From Streptomyces aurantiacus (GTDB lineage: Bacteria > Actinomycetota > Actinomycetes > Streptomycetales > Streptomycetaceae), in the NCBI RefSeq assembly GCF_001418335.1, contig NZ_LIPP01000159.1:6238-70237 (forward strand): 64,000 nucleotides of DNA, in the 5' to 3' direction. The notes below the pieces were generated by a model. It searched no databases, was not told the origin of the DNA, and worked only from the letters and a program-made list of their open reading frames with translations. The translations under genes and the position numbers were made by a program. Below, piece by piece: positions 34,364 to 43,083 of this stretch (position 1 is the stretch's first letter; every line of letters starts with the position of its first letter).

Positions 34364-35067
34364 CGCCTGCCTCCACTCACCATGACGACGCTGATCCGGC
34401 CGGTGGGCGCTGCCGCCAGCTGGCGCGCGTCATCCTGGGCCATCTGGAGCGACACCGCCGTAACTTGATCGTCGGCACTGGAGTGGACACCCGTCACCGT
34501 CGCGTTCCACGCCGAGGAGCGGGAAGACGTGGAGCCGGTGGATGAGTCGCTCGCCGCGGCGACCACCGTGACGCGACTTCCCGCCTGTAGATCGGGGGGA
34601 TACTGGCCGGTCTTCAGCCCCACGGCGGCCACCGCCTGCCCCGGCGGAGGAACATGCGCGTCGCCGAGTACATCCCTCGTCAGCAGCGCCCCCGCCGGCA
34701 GGGCGTAGGCAACGGCACGTCCCTGAACCTGTGACCGCGAGCGCGCGGGGATCACCGCAAGGCTGCTGTCCACCGAGATACTCACCTCGCGCACGTCCTG
34801 CGAGGACAGCTCCTGTCCCACGGCGACAGGGTGAGCCAGGACCAACACAGCTTCGCGGTGACCGAGTTGGATGGCCACCACCACGCCTCCCGTCGCACAA
34901 CTGAGAACCAGCAGGACGCCGAGCAACAGGTACGGCAGGCTACGGCGCCGCGCCACCCTCCTCACCCGGGCCGGCGCCTGATCATCGCGACGCCCAAGCC
35001 ACCGACCAGCCGGGGATACACCTCCCCCGGCCTCAAGATCCGATTGTGTGGGCGCACGGGTACCCAT
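34360..35067 (-). CDS. cpaB: CpaB-like SAF-domain protein
   Basis: 235 residues from ATG with AGGAGGAGG upstream. One transmembrane helix is near 46-67 (LLLGVLLVLSCATGGVVVAI); the SAF domain follows (VLVLAHPVAVGQELSSQDVREVSI, then AGALLTRDVLG), then RVTVVAAASDS. This is the RcpC/CpaB layout of Tad systems, adapted to Gram-positives without an outer-membrane secretin. It overlaps the CpaE-like gene (GTGA). Confidence 0.85.
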   Translation of the reverse strand: MGTRAPTQSDLEAGGGVSPAGRWLGRRDDQAPARVRRVARRRSLPYLLLGVLLVLSCATGGVVVAIQLGHREAVLVLAHPVAVGQELSSQDVREVSISVDSSLAVIPARSRSQVQGRAVAYALPAGALLTRDVLGDAHVPPPGQAVAAVGLKTGQYPPDLQAGSRVTVVAAASDSSTGSTSSRSSAWNATVTGVHSSADDQVTAVSLQMAQDDARQLAAAPTGRISVVMVSGGRR

Positions 35068-35182
35068 CAACGGCCTCCTCCTGGCACAGGACTTCTCAGC
35101 GCCGCGCCAAACGACGCGGCGATCGCAATTCAGATACGGGGTTACCTGCCTCCCCCTGAGGTTCAGGAAGGAGGCGTCGGCG

Positions 35183-36235
35183 TCATCCGCCGTTGTTCAG
35201 CGCCTGGCTCTCCTCGACCCGGAAGGCCGCAGTCGAGGTGGTCGTCAGGCCGGGGAAAACGCCGCTCTGACCGGCCCCGGTCCAGGTCGCCGTCCAGTGC
35301 ACCGTCGCCGACACGGGATACGCGCCGTCCGGCTGCCCAGCCGAGGACAAGCGATAGGTATGACCGCAATCCGGCGAAGCACTCCGAGGACTGCCTGGGG
35401 CCGAAGTCCCCGGGCCGGCCGTTCCGTACGGTGTCCCAGGACCGTCGCACGTCACCGAACTGCCGTCGCCCATCGTCCACACCACCGACGTCGGGCGGGC
35501 CACAGCTGTGACCGAGACCCCCGGCACCGATGCCGTCGCCGACACCGCCTCCCACTGACTGCGATCGAGCCACAACCAGGTGGGCAGGTCGACCAGTTGG
35601 TCACCCGCCGGGTTCGTCTCGATACGCAGCGACGGCAACTGCAACTGATCCCGTGCCGTCTGCGCCAGCTGGCCCGGGGTCGGCTGACGCTCAGCATCTT
35701 GCTCCGGCCCGTCCGGAATCCACACAGGGGGCCGGTACAAGGCATCCCGGACACCGCCGGCGGTGCACTTGTACACATACCAAGCACCGGCCTCCCCCGG
35801 CTGTGGATCCGCCACCGGCACCGGCACCGTCGAGCCCTGTGCAGTCGAGAAATACGCGGGCACCTGCACCACCACGGCCCCGCCACCCGGCCGGTCACCG
35901 TACGCGGCCTGCACCGCCGTCGGCGGGGACTGGTAGCTGCTGCGCCGATAGGAGCAGTCCGCCAGGTTCAGATCCGGGTCCTCGCTCTTGGGCTGTTCCT
36001 GACCTCCGCGGCTACTTCCGCTGCCGCCCGAACTGCCGCTGCCCGAGGAAGGTCCGCCAGCGTCGGGCCGAGGTGCGGGGTCATGACCACCTGACCCCGC
36101 GCCCAGCTCGCACCCTGGAAGCGGATTCTGGGAGCATTCCGCCGATCCCCATTCGTCCCCAGCCATCGCCACTGCCGCGCCGGCGACCACCACCGCGATG
36201 GACAGGCCGAAGGTCACCACCGACCGCTTCAGCAT
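35183..36235 (-). CDS. exported protein of the Tad locus
   Basis: 350 residues from an ATG overlapping the upstream stop by a few bases. A signal peptide (LKRSVVTFGLSIAVVVAGAAVAMA) ends near residue 25, then a Gly/Ser/Pro linker and a large Ser/Thr/Val-rich domain with four or more Cys. The linker and the position at the head of the locus suggest a surface or pilus-associated protein. No family recognised; such proteins recur beside actinobacterial tad genes. Confidence 0.7.
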   Translation of the reverse strand: MLKRSVVTFGLSIAVVVAGAAVAMAGDEWGSAECSQNPLPGCELGAGSGGHDPAPRPDAGGPSSGSGSSGGSGSSRGGQEQPKSEDPDLNLADCSYRRSSYQSPPTAVQAAYGDRPGGGAVVVQVPAYFSTAQGSTVPVPVADPQPGEAGAWYVYKCTAGGVRDALYRPPVWIPDGPEQDAERQPTPGQLAQTARDQLQLPSLRIETNPAGDQLVDLPTWLWLDRSQWEAVSATASVPGVSVTAVARPTSVVWTMGDGSSVTCDGPGTPYGTAGPGTSAPGSPRSASPDCGHTYRLSSAGQPDGAYPVSATVHWTATWTGAGQSGVFPGLTTTSTAAFRVEESQALNNGG

Positions 36236-36843
36236 GATCCCAACCCGTCGACTGCGAATCGCGTCACCTTCCACGTGCCGTCGACCTGTTGCTTCACCTC
36301 AGCGGTGATAGCACGCCGGCCACCAGGCTTGTCGTCCGCGAGCTTGCCAGTGTCCTTCCGGTATTGCAGCCAGTCCGTCGAGTCTCCGCAGTCCTCGATC
36401 ATCACGGTGGTCGGACGATCCGGCGGGGCCACCGACGTCACCTTGGGGGAGTTCTTCGGCGCTCCCTTGCTGACGAGCCCGTTGACATGATCCGCGTACA
36501 GGACGCGGGACATCACCGACAACGCATCACCGGTGGCATGCGCCGCCAGCTTGGGAGACCTCCAGTCCGCGGTCTTCCCCGCCCGCGCCATGTCTCGCCA
36601 CATCGCCGCATACGCCGCCTTGGCACGCTTCCGGGCCACCTCCGCCGGGGACGCGGACGACGGCCTCGCGGAGGACGGGCGGCTCGCGACGGCGTCAGGC
36701 GTCCCACCACTCTGTGAAGGCGCCACACTCGGCGTATCGGATGCCGTGCAGCTCGCGGCCAGCAACACCGCCGTGGCACCGAAGGCCGCTTCGGCAGCCC
36801 GCCATCTGGCATGCGTGTATGCCCTTGCAATCACCACGGTCAC
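36229..36843 (-). CDS. lipoprotein-like protein, first gene of Tad locus
   Basis: 204 residues from a GTG with GAGGTGAT upstream. A hydrophobic stretch ends in VLLAASCTAS, a fair lipobox (LAASC), then a long Ser/Pro linker and a soluble domain from about 65 with VMIEDCGDSTDWL and a C-terminal WKVTRFAVDGLGSC. It looks like an extracytoplasmic lipoprotein. A GTG-start leader conserved at 50.5 kb precedes it (see repeat). Confidence 0.68.
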   Translation of the reverse strand: MTVVIARAYTHARWRAAEAAFGATAVLLAASCTASDTPSVAPSQSGGTPDAVASRPSSARPSSASPAEVARKRAKAAYAAMWRDMARAGKTADWRSPKLAAHATGDALSVMSRVLYADHVNGLVSKGAPKNSPKVTSVAPPDRPTTVMIEDCGDSTDWLQYRKDTGKLADDKPGGRRAITAEVKQQVDGTWKVTRFAVDGLGSC

Positions 36844-36980
36844 ATCACCTCGCGAACGGCGCAGATAGAACCACCCGGAATCTGGGCGGACTCCAGACCT
36901 ACCGTCCGGATTCGTTCCTACTGCAAGGTGCGAACACGAACCAACTTCAAGGTAGGAGCGGCAACTTGACCGACCTTTTA
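36832..36980 (-). repeat. promoter/leader repeat, copy A (Tad locus)
   Basis: Read leftward, about 150 bases match 50448-50597 on the other strand at high identity: TAAAA-GTC-GTCAAGT, TGAAGTT, GTTCGCACCTTGCA, GGAACG, TAG, CTGG-GTCCGC and GTTCGCG-GGTGATGTG. In this copy the match runs through the ribosome-binding site into the GTG start of the lipoprotein gene. TTGCAG with TAGGTC 19 bp on could be the promoter. Confidence 0.75.
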
Positions 36981-37111
36981 CTCTGAAGTACGAGCTGGGC
37001 TTTCAAATCCTTATGCCTGCCAGTTCAGCCAGGAGCTGCTGTCAAGCTGCAATAGCGTTCATAGGCTCGGTGAGCACGGCAGTGAGACACCGGCCCCGGG
37101 TGTACCTGCGG

Positions 37112-37200
37112 TTCACCTCCGCTCGAGCGGAGGTGAACCGCGGCCAGAGCGGATCGTGGAGGATGTCGCTATGTCCGCTCCGCGCGAGCGGAGGTGAACC
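37112..37200 (+). CRISPR. degenerate two-repeat, one-spacer CRISPR-like unit
   Basis: Repeat 1 (37112-37139) and repeat 2 (37173-37200) are 28 bases and agree at 24 positions, both ending GCGAGCGGAGGTGAACC or close to it. The 33-base spacer gives a 61-base period, as in type I-E arrays, and repeat 2 resembles actinobacterial I-E repeats. Repeat 1 has become a perfect palindrome with its flank (CGGTTCACCTCCGCT and complement). No further repeats or cas genes are seen. Confidence 0.4.
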
Positions 37201-38183
37201 CATCCTCCACTGGCTCAATGACTGCGGGCTGCAGTTCTCTACTGGCTAGGGCGGACTTCAGCGGGCACTGACACAGATCTTAGACAGCGGTAGCGGAGCG
37301 TCACTGGAGCCGAATCATCTTGCGGAGGAGTCCGAATCCCGCCCGTCCGTAGAGTTGTCGCTCGATAGCCCGGCTCAACTTTCAGCTGGCGTGTGTTTAA
37401 GGGCTGCGGCGGACTTCGTCCACGGACGTGGAGGAGCCGTACGGGTGATGCCCGAGACCCCGCAGAGGCTGCTTGGGGACTGGGAGACTGAGACCATGCA
37501 GTTCCTAGGCTGGTCCCGTGCCACGGAGCCGAAAGTGCCATTCGCCCCGCAGGCTCGTCCCAGCCGCGTACCGCGCGGATACGGCGGAAACGCAGGGACG
37601 GCGCCAGACATCAGCATGCTGGCCGGCACGCCCCTGTGGCGCACCTCTTTGCACAGCTGACCGCCGAACGAGTGATATCGCTCATGGGCCGCTCGCGGCA
37701 CCGTCGGGTCTAGGTAAAGCTGTAAACGTCGCACAGCCGTTCCCCCGCTGGTTCTCAGCACACAGTTCCTGGGACGAGACGTGCCCCGTCACTCCGCCGG
37801 AACGCTCGGCTCGCTCTCAGGTCCCGAAGGAGCGGCATGTCACCTGTCATCTGTAGCGCGTCGCACCGTGCGGGGGCGCATCGTAGCCGTCCTGGGTACG
37901 AAGGCTGCGTGAGCCGTACTGGCCGCCACCTTCGTCATCGCGGACGAGATCCGGCCCACGGCGATGAGCGGGGGGGCGGGGAGCGTCGGCCAACTCGGCA
38001 GCGAGAGCGTGACCGGCAGTTCCGCTCCCACCGCTGTCACCGACGTCCGGCGCGATGACGTCAGACCGGCGGCTACACCCACTACATCGAGCCGACGCTA
38101 CGGAACACCACCCACGACAGGGGCGAAGAGTCTCAGTTCGAGTCTTCGCCCGTTGCCGTGAGCTTCGAGGAGGATCACCCACC
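37201..38183. other. gene-poor region before asnB
   Basis: About one kilobase after the CRISPR-like unit. Open frames on both strands have mixed composition and no ribosome-binding sites, and none matches a family I know. It may hold decayed genes; the last 100 bases contain the asnB leader. Confidence 0.4.
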
Positions 38184-39704
38184 ATGTGCGGAATCGTTGC
38201 GGCGGTCGGCGAGATTGACCTCCCGCTCTGCCGGGAAATGCTGGCCCGGATCGCGCACCGCGGCCCGGACGACACGGGAGAGACGCACCGCAAAGACGTC
38301 TGGCTGGGCCACCAGCGACTGTCCATCATGGATCCGCCCGGCGGCCACCAGCCGCTCGTGGGGCCGGACGGCCGTTCCTGCCTCGTTGTCAACGGCGAGA
38401 TCTACAACCATCTCCACCTCAGGGAGGAACTGGGCCCGGAACGCTTCACGACGGGTTCCGACAGTGAGGCGGCTCTGCAGGTGCTGCTCGTGGACGGTCC
38501 CGCCGGACTGACGCGGCTCCGCGGCATGTTCACGCTCGCCCATGTCGACGAAGCCGGCTCGCTCCTTGTCGCCCGTGACGCCCTGGGGGTGAAACCGCTG
38601 TACTGGGCGCGCAAGGACGGCTGTGTGCTGTTCGCCAGCGAGTTGCGTGCCTTCGACCCGGCCGACCGTCCGCTGGTGGAGAGCTTCCCGCCGGGATGCT
38701 GCTGGAGCCCGCGCGGCGGTCTGGTCCGCTTCGCCGACGCCGTGCCTCCCCGGGTGCGTCCCGCCCGACGCCCTCAGGAGCGCATCGCACCGGACCAGTG
38801 GGACGAGACGCTGCTCAAGGCGGTACGCGAGACGATCGTCAGCGCGGTCGAGGACCGGATGATGAGCGACGTGGGCATCGGCGTGTTCCTCTCCGGTGGC
38901 CTGGACTCGGCGATCGTCACGGCCGTGGCCGCGGAGTACGCGACGCGTCACGGGCACCGCCGGCCGCTCCCGACGTTCGCGGTCGGTACGCCGGGCAGCC
39001 CCGACCTGCTGGCCGCGCGCGTGGTCGCGGAGTATCTCGGCACCGAGCACCACGAGGTGGTGATGACCCCCGAGGACGCGGTGGCGGCTCTGCCGAGAGC
39101 GGTGCGGGCGATCGAGCACTTCGACGTGCACCTGGTACGCAGCGCGGTGCCGAACCTGCTGCTCGCCGAGTACGCCTCCCAGCACGTACGGGCCGTACTC
39201 ACCGGGGAAGGCGCGGACGAGCTGTTCGCCGGTTACCCGGACTGCCACCGCGAGCCGTTCCTGGCCCCCGAGGCCCTTCAGGCCAGGCTGGTGGAGACCG
39301 TTCAGGGGCTGCACTGGGAGAACCTGCAACGCTGCGACCGTACGACGATGGCGTACGGCCTTGAGGCCAGGGTTCCGTTCCTCGACCGGGACGTCATCGA
39401 ACTGGCGCTCTCGATCCCACCGGAACACAAGATGATCGGCCCTGGTGTCGAGGAGAAGAGGCTGCTGCGGGACGCCTTCACCGGCTGGTTGCCGGAGGAG
39501 ATCCTGCGTCGCGGGAAGCTCCAGTTCGGCCACGGCTCCGGGGCCAAGGACGTCCTCACCGCGGGCCTGACTGCGGCGGGTCCCACCCAGACCGCCATGG
39601 GCGACGCCGAGGAGGAGGCGGCCTTCTACGCGCTGTGGCGCGCCGAGTTCCCCGGCGTCGATCCGGTGCGGGCCCTGGGCCGTTCAGCCCCGCGCGCCGA
39701 GTGA
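38184..39704 (+). CDS. asparagine synthase (glutamine-hydrolysing)
   Basis: 506 residues from the ATG that makes Cys the second residue, with GAGGAGG upstream. The class II glutaminase domain (1-200) has MCGIVAAVG and RIAHRGPDD and the NGEIYNH segment; the synthetase domain has the PP-loop FLSGGLDSAIV near 236, then LTGEGADELFAGYPDCH and YGLEARVPFLDRDV. All catalytic parts are present. It amidates aspartate or a related acyl-adenylate. Isolation beside a lysine-type dehydrogenase suggests a biosynthetic rather than housekeeping role. Confidence 0.92.
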   Translation: MCGIVAAVGEIDLPLCREMLARIAHRGPDDTGETHRKDVWLGHQRLSIMDPPGGHQPLVGPDGRSCLVVNGEIYNHLHLREELGPERFTTGSDSEAALQVLLVDGPAGLTRLRGMFTLAHVDEAGSLLVARDALGVKPLYWARKDGCVLFASELRAFDPADRPLVESFPPGCCWSPRGGLVRFADAVPPRVRPARRPQERIAPDQWDETLLKAVRETIVSAVEDRMMSDVGIGVFLSGGLDSAIVTAVAAEYATRHGHRRPLPTFAVGTPGSPDLLAARVVAEYLGTEHHEVVMTPEDAVAALPRAVRAIEHFDVHLVRSAVPNLLLAEYASQHVRAVLTGEGADELFAGYPDCHREPFLAPEALQARLVETVQGLHWENLQRCDRTTMAYGLEARVPFLDRDVIELALSIPPEHKMIGPGVEEKRLLRDAFTGWLPEEILRRGKLQFGHGSGAKDVLTAGLTAAGPTQTAMGDAEEEAAFYALWRAEFPGVDPVRALGRSAPRAE

Positions 39705-40739
39705 GGCGACGGCGTTACGGAACGCCCCCCGACAGCGCTCCCAGACTTCTGAGCCCTCCCGCAACGTCAGCAGAAGGGGCCACAGGTCGGCGGAGAAGGC
39801 ACGGCTGGCCTCGGCCGGAACGAGGGAGGGGAGATTGTCGATGGCGATGACGTCGAGGGGACGGGGATCACTGCACAGCCGCTCCACGGGGCGGACCCAG
39901 TCAGTGACATGGTCGTAGACGGGTAGCGCGTTCAGCTCGGAGCCCACGTCGCACGTCACATCGGCGATCACCGACAACCGCCGTTGCTCGTCGTCCAGTT
40001 CGGCCTTCGTCAGGAACGGAGGTACAGGCCGGCAGCTGCCGATGGCGTTCACGAGGATGTCGTGCGCGAGGAGTGCGTCACGGTCCAGACAGCGGGTGTC
40101 ATCACGTCCCCAACGGGTCGGTTCGATACCGGCCGTGCTGAGCGCGTCGCAGGCCCCGCGCCCCGCGCGCCCGTCCGCACCGATCACCACGGCGGTGACG
40201 CCGCCGACGCGTCGGCCAGGGGCCAGCCGCCCGCGCAGTTCCTCCTGGGACGAGGGGGTGAGCGGCGCCGTCAGCGCGCACCGGTGCCGGAGAACGGCCA
40301 GGGAGGCACCCGCGTAGCCCGCCCAGTAGCCGAAGGCGACGACGCGATGGCCGTCGGCGTCGAGGAGGTGTTCGAGGTCGAGCAGTGTGCCGCCACCGGC
40401 CTCGAAGCGCCGCAGCAGCCGCGGCGCTTCCACCTGCCCCTTGTAGGCGTGCCCGAAGAAGATGTGCCGATGGGTCAACTCCGTTGGTTCTTCGGGGAGT
40501 TCCTTGAGGCCCAGGACGTAGTCCGTCGCTGGGCAACGGCTGCCCCAGCTGCCCTGCGGTGCGATCGCACAGCCGGCATCCGCGTACGCGTGGTCGGCAA
40601 AGGCACGCTGCGGGGACTCCTCGACAGTCACGCGCACCCCTTGTGCGATCAGCTTGCGGGCGTCTTCGGGCACGAGAGCGGCACGTCGCTCGGTCCGCCG
40701 GGATTCGTGTCTCATCCAGAGGCGCAGCGTGTCAGGCAC
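39684..40739 (-). CDS. saccharopine dehydrogenase-like enzyme
   Basis: 351 residues. The N-terminal AlaDH/PNT-type half reads RRTERRAALVPEDARKLIAQGVRVTVEE, then DYVLGLKELPEEP with Lys and HIFFGHAYKGQ with His, matching the catalytic Lys/His of lysine-forming saccharopine dehydrogenases. A Rossmann segment VGGVTAVVIGADGRAGRG follows. It would reduce or oxidise a lysine/saccharopine-like amine with NAD+. Its 3' end overlaps the asnB stop by 21 bases in the convergent direction. Confidence 0.8.
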   Translation of the reverse strand: MPDTLRLWMRHESRRTERRAALVPEDARKLIAQGVRVTVEESPQRAFADHAYADAGCAIAPQGSWGSRCPATDYVLGLKELPEEPTELTHRHIFFGHAYKGQVEAPRLLRRFEAGGGTLLDLEHLLDADGHRVVAFGYWAGYAGASLAVLRHRCALTAPLTPSSQEELRGRLAPGRRVGGVTAVVIGADGRAGRGACDALSTAGIEPTRWGRDDTRCLDRDALLAHDILVNAIGSCRPVPPFLTKAELDDEQRRLSVIADVTCDVGSELNALPVYDHVTDWVRPVERLCSDPRPLDVIAIDNLPSLVPAEASRAFSADLWPLLLTLREGSEVWERCRGAFRNAVASLGARG

Positions 40740-40963
40740 CGCATAAGTGTCCGCGACATATGCCCGAATATGCGGTTCGCCGCGCCTGTTCGGCGCCTCC
40801 GGGCGTGGGCGGGAGCCGACGTGCAGGTCAGGTGCGGTGTCGCGTCACCGCGCTCCGCAAACCACCCGGAAGTGGAATTGCCAGCCCCAAGACTCTTATG
40901 ACTTTCTGGAATCACACGGCAACCTTCTGTAGTGGACGGTTGGTGAACGGTGAAGGGGCGACG

Positions 40964-42487
40964 ATGAGCACTGCCCAGGAGGCAGCGACAGGTGACGAGG
41001 ACTTTGCCCCTCGGATCAGCACGGTCGCGGGGACCGGGGTCGCGGGGTTCAAAGGGGACGATGGGCCTGCTGTTCTAGCAGAGTTGAACTACCTGTACGG
41101 GGTCGCGGTGGACGGCAACGCCGTCCTCTACATCTCCGACTACAGCAACCAACGGGTCCGTAAGGTCACCACTGAGGGGGAGATCCGTACGGTCGCGGGC
41201 ACGGGCATCAAGGGCTCTGGCGGTGACGGCGGCCCAGCCGTAAAGGCGCAGCTGAACGGCCCGCGTGAGGTGGCGGTGGACAGTATGGGTGCCATCTACA
41301 TCGCTGATGCCGATAACCACCGGATCCGGAAGATCGCCAAAGACGGGAAGATCAGCACGGTCGCCGGCACGGGCACCGCAGGATTCAGCGGTGACGGCGG
41401 CCCCGCCACCGACGCCCGGTTGAACTGCCCGTTCGGGGTGGCGGTGGACAGCACCGGCGTCCTCTACGTCGCCGACAACAATAACCGTCGGATCCGGAAG
41501 ATCGTAAACCAAACGATCAGTACGGTCGCGGGAAACGGGACCGCTGGATCCAAGGGGGACAACGGTCAAGCAGTTTCAGCGCAGCTGAACAACCCTCACG
41601 GGGTGGCGGTGGACAGAGCAGGCAACCTCTACATCGCTGATGCCGACAACAACCGGATCCGGAAGGTCACAGTCCACGGAGAAATCAGCACGGTCGCGGG
41701 TACGGGCATCAAGGGCTCTGGCGGTGACGGCGGCCCAGCCGTGGAGGCCCAGCTGGACCACCCCGTGGCGGTGGTGGTGGACAGCGATGGCGCCCTCTAC
41801 ATCGCCGAACACAGCGTCCACCGGGTCCGTAAGGTCCTTGACGGGACGATTAGCACGGTCGCCGGCACGGGCACCCAGGCGGACGGTGGTGACGGCGGTC
41901 CGGCCGCCGAGGCCCAACTGCATCAGCCGCGCGGCCTCGCTGTGGACTGCGTCGACAACCTCTACATCGCCGACCGGAAAAACAACCGGGTTCGGAAGAT
42001 TTCGTCGGCGAAGATGGCCGGGCTGCCCGATTCGGGCACGGTGGTCTCCTGGGTCAGCGTCCGTAGCAGGCTGCGGATGGGGGTGCTGCGTGAGTCCACC
42101 AAGGACGGCGCGCCGATCCACCAGGCCCTCGCCTCCCCCAGGGCTCACCAGCGGTGGCGGCTGATCGTGACAGCTCAGGACGACGACGGCGACGTCCTGT
42201 ACAGGATCGAGAACGTGCGCAGCGGCAAGGTCCTGGAGGTCGTCGGAGCAGGGACTGCGGAGGGGGCGGTGGTCGCGCAGCGCGCTTACGAGGGTGCGGA
42301 GGCACACCACCAGCAGTGGAGGCTGATTCCGGTGGGCTCCGGGACCGACACCCCGCGGGTGTACGAGATCGCGAATCGGCACAGCGGTCTGCTCCTGCGC
42401 GTCGAAACCAACGCCCCCTCGGCGATCAAGCAGCACGGGTCGGGGAGCGACCACCGCGACCGGCAGTGGCAGCTGCTGACCGTGTGA
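40964..42487 (+). CDS. NHL beta-propeller fused to ricin-type lectin domain
   Basis: 507 residues from an ATG with GAAGGGG upstream. Residues ~15-355 are six consecutive NHL repeats of about 56 residues, each opening with I-x-TVAGTG and closing with YIAD-x-x-N-RIRK, which would close a six-bladed propeller. Residues ~370-505 form a ricin-like beta-trefoil with RWRLI, QQWRLIPV and RQWQLL as QxW-type motifs. There is no signal peptide. Two stretches of about 50 bases near 41190 and 41690 are nearly identical, showing recent repeat duplication. Confidence 0.85.
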   Translation: MSTAQEAATGDEDFAPRISTVAGTGVAGFKGDDGPAVLAELNYLYGVAVDGNAVLYISDYSNQRVRKVTTEGEIRTVAGTGIKGSGGDGGPAVKAQLNGPREVAVDSMGAIYIADADNHRIRKIAKDGKISTVAGTGTAGFSGDGGPATDARLNCPFGVAVDSTGVLYVADNNNRRIRKIVNQTISTVAGNGTAGSKGDNGQAVSAQLNNPHGVAVDRAGNLYIADADNNRIRKVTVHGEISTVAGTGIKGSGGDGGPAVEAQLDHPVAVVVDSDGALYIAEHSVHRVRKVLDGTISTVAGTGTQADGGDGGPAAEAQLHQPRGLAVDCVDNLYIADRKNNRVRKISSAKMAGLPDSGTVVSWVSVRSRLRMGVLRESTKDGAPIHQALASPRAHQRWRLIVTAQDDDGDVLYRIENVRSGKVLEVVGAGTAEGAVVAQRAYEGAEAHHQQWRLIPVGSGTDTPRVYEIANRHSGLLLRVETNAPSAIKQHGSGSDHRDRQWQLLTV

Positions 42488-42545
42488 CACACGAATGAGG
42501 GGTCAGGGGCGAGCGTGCCACCCCTGACCCCTCGCCCCCGGACGG

Positions 42546-43040
42546 CTACGAGGACTGTTCCGGCTTCTTGGCCTTCACCTCGGGGGCTGTGGGCGGCTCG
42601 GCCTTCGGGGGGTCCGGCTTGGGCTTCATGCACTCGTCCTTCGTCGGCATGTCCTTCAGGCTCGTGGGCTTCTTGAGGTCGTCGTCCTTGATCACCGTCT
42701 CACTCGACTTCCGCATGCCGGCGGCCGCCGTGGACACCGAGCTGGGATCCCGGGCGTACTCGGCCTGGGCGTCGGCGCCTTCCCGGCTGGTCTGGATGAA
42801 GGTACCGAGGAAGCCCAGCACGACCCGCGCTTCGGGTGACTGCTCCTGCACGATCTTCGCCCGGGAGGAAGCCCCGTGAATCGCGCTGGTGAACAGGCTC
42901 GTGCTCGTGTCGTCGTACGTGTAGTCGTCGGCGTCCTCGAAGTCGACGTCTGCTCCTGGCTGCGGCTTGTCGCGGTCGGTGGTCACCGAGAAGAGCCGCG
43001 CACCCTTGCTCGCGGAGTCAAAGATGTTCTGGAACACCAT
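42546..43040 (-). CDS. hypothetical protein with Pro/Lys-rich tail
   Basis: 164 residues if ATG at 43040 is used (AGAGGTG upstream); a GTG nine bases earlier is the alternative. Residues 1-85 are mixed with acidic DFEDADDYTYDD; 85-125 are helical; the last 40 are Pro/Lys-rich and repetitive (MKPKPDPPKAEPPTAP) and probably unstructured. No signal peptide or known family. It lies 43 bases downstream of the aerolysin-like gene on the same strand and was probably moved with it, so it may be a chaperone, immunity or delivery partner. Confidence 0.65.
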   Translation of the reverse strand: MVFQNIFDSASKGARLFSVTTDRDKPQPGADVDFEDADDYTYDDTSTSLFTSAIHGASSRAKIVQEQSPEARVVLGFLGTFIQTSREGADAQAEYARDPSSVSTAAAGMRKSSETVIKDDDLKKPTSLKDMPTKDECMKPKPDPPKAEPPTAPEVKAKKPEQSS

Positions 43041-43083
43041 GGTCGTCACCTCTGTCGTCGTAGTGATGGTGCCGCCTGCCCGG

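Noticed and set aside
37112..37139. simple terminator explanation for the palindrome
   Set aside because: Not fully excluded, but the second copy 61 bases away with the same 3' half fits CRISPR geometry better.
37375..37761. 128-residue leftward frame before asnB
   Set aside because: No family, no ribosome-binding site, mixed composition.
38175..39533. 452-residue frame opposite asnB
   Set aside because: Shadow of a clear asparagine synthase.
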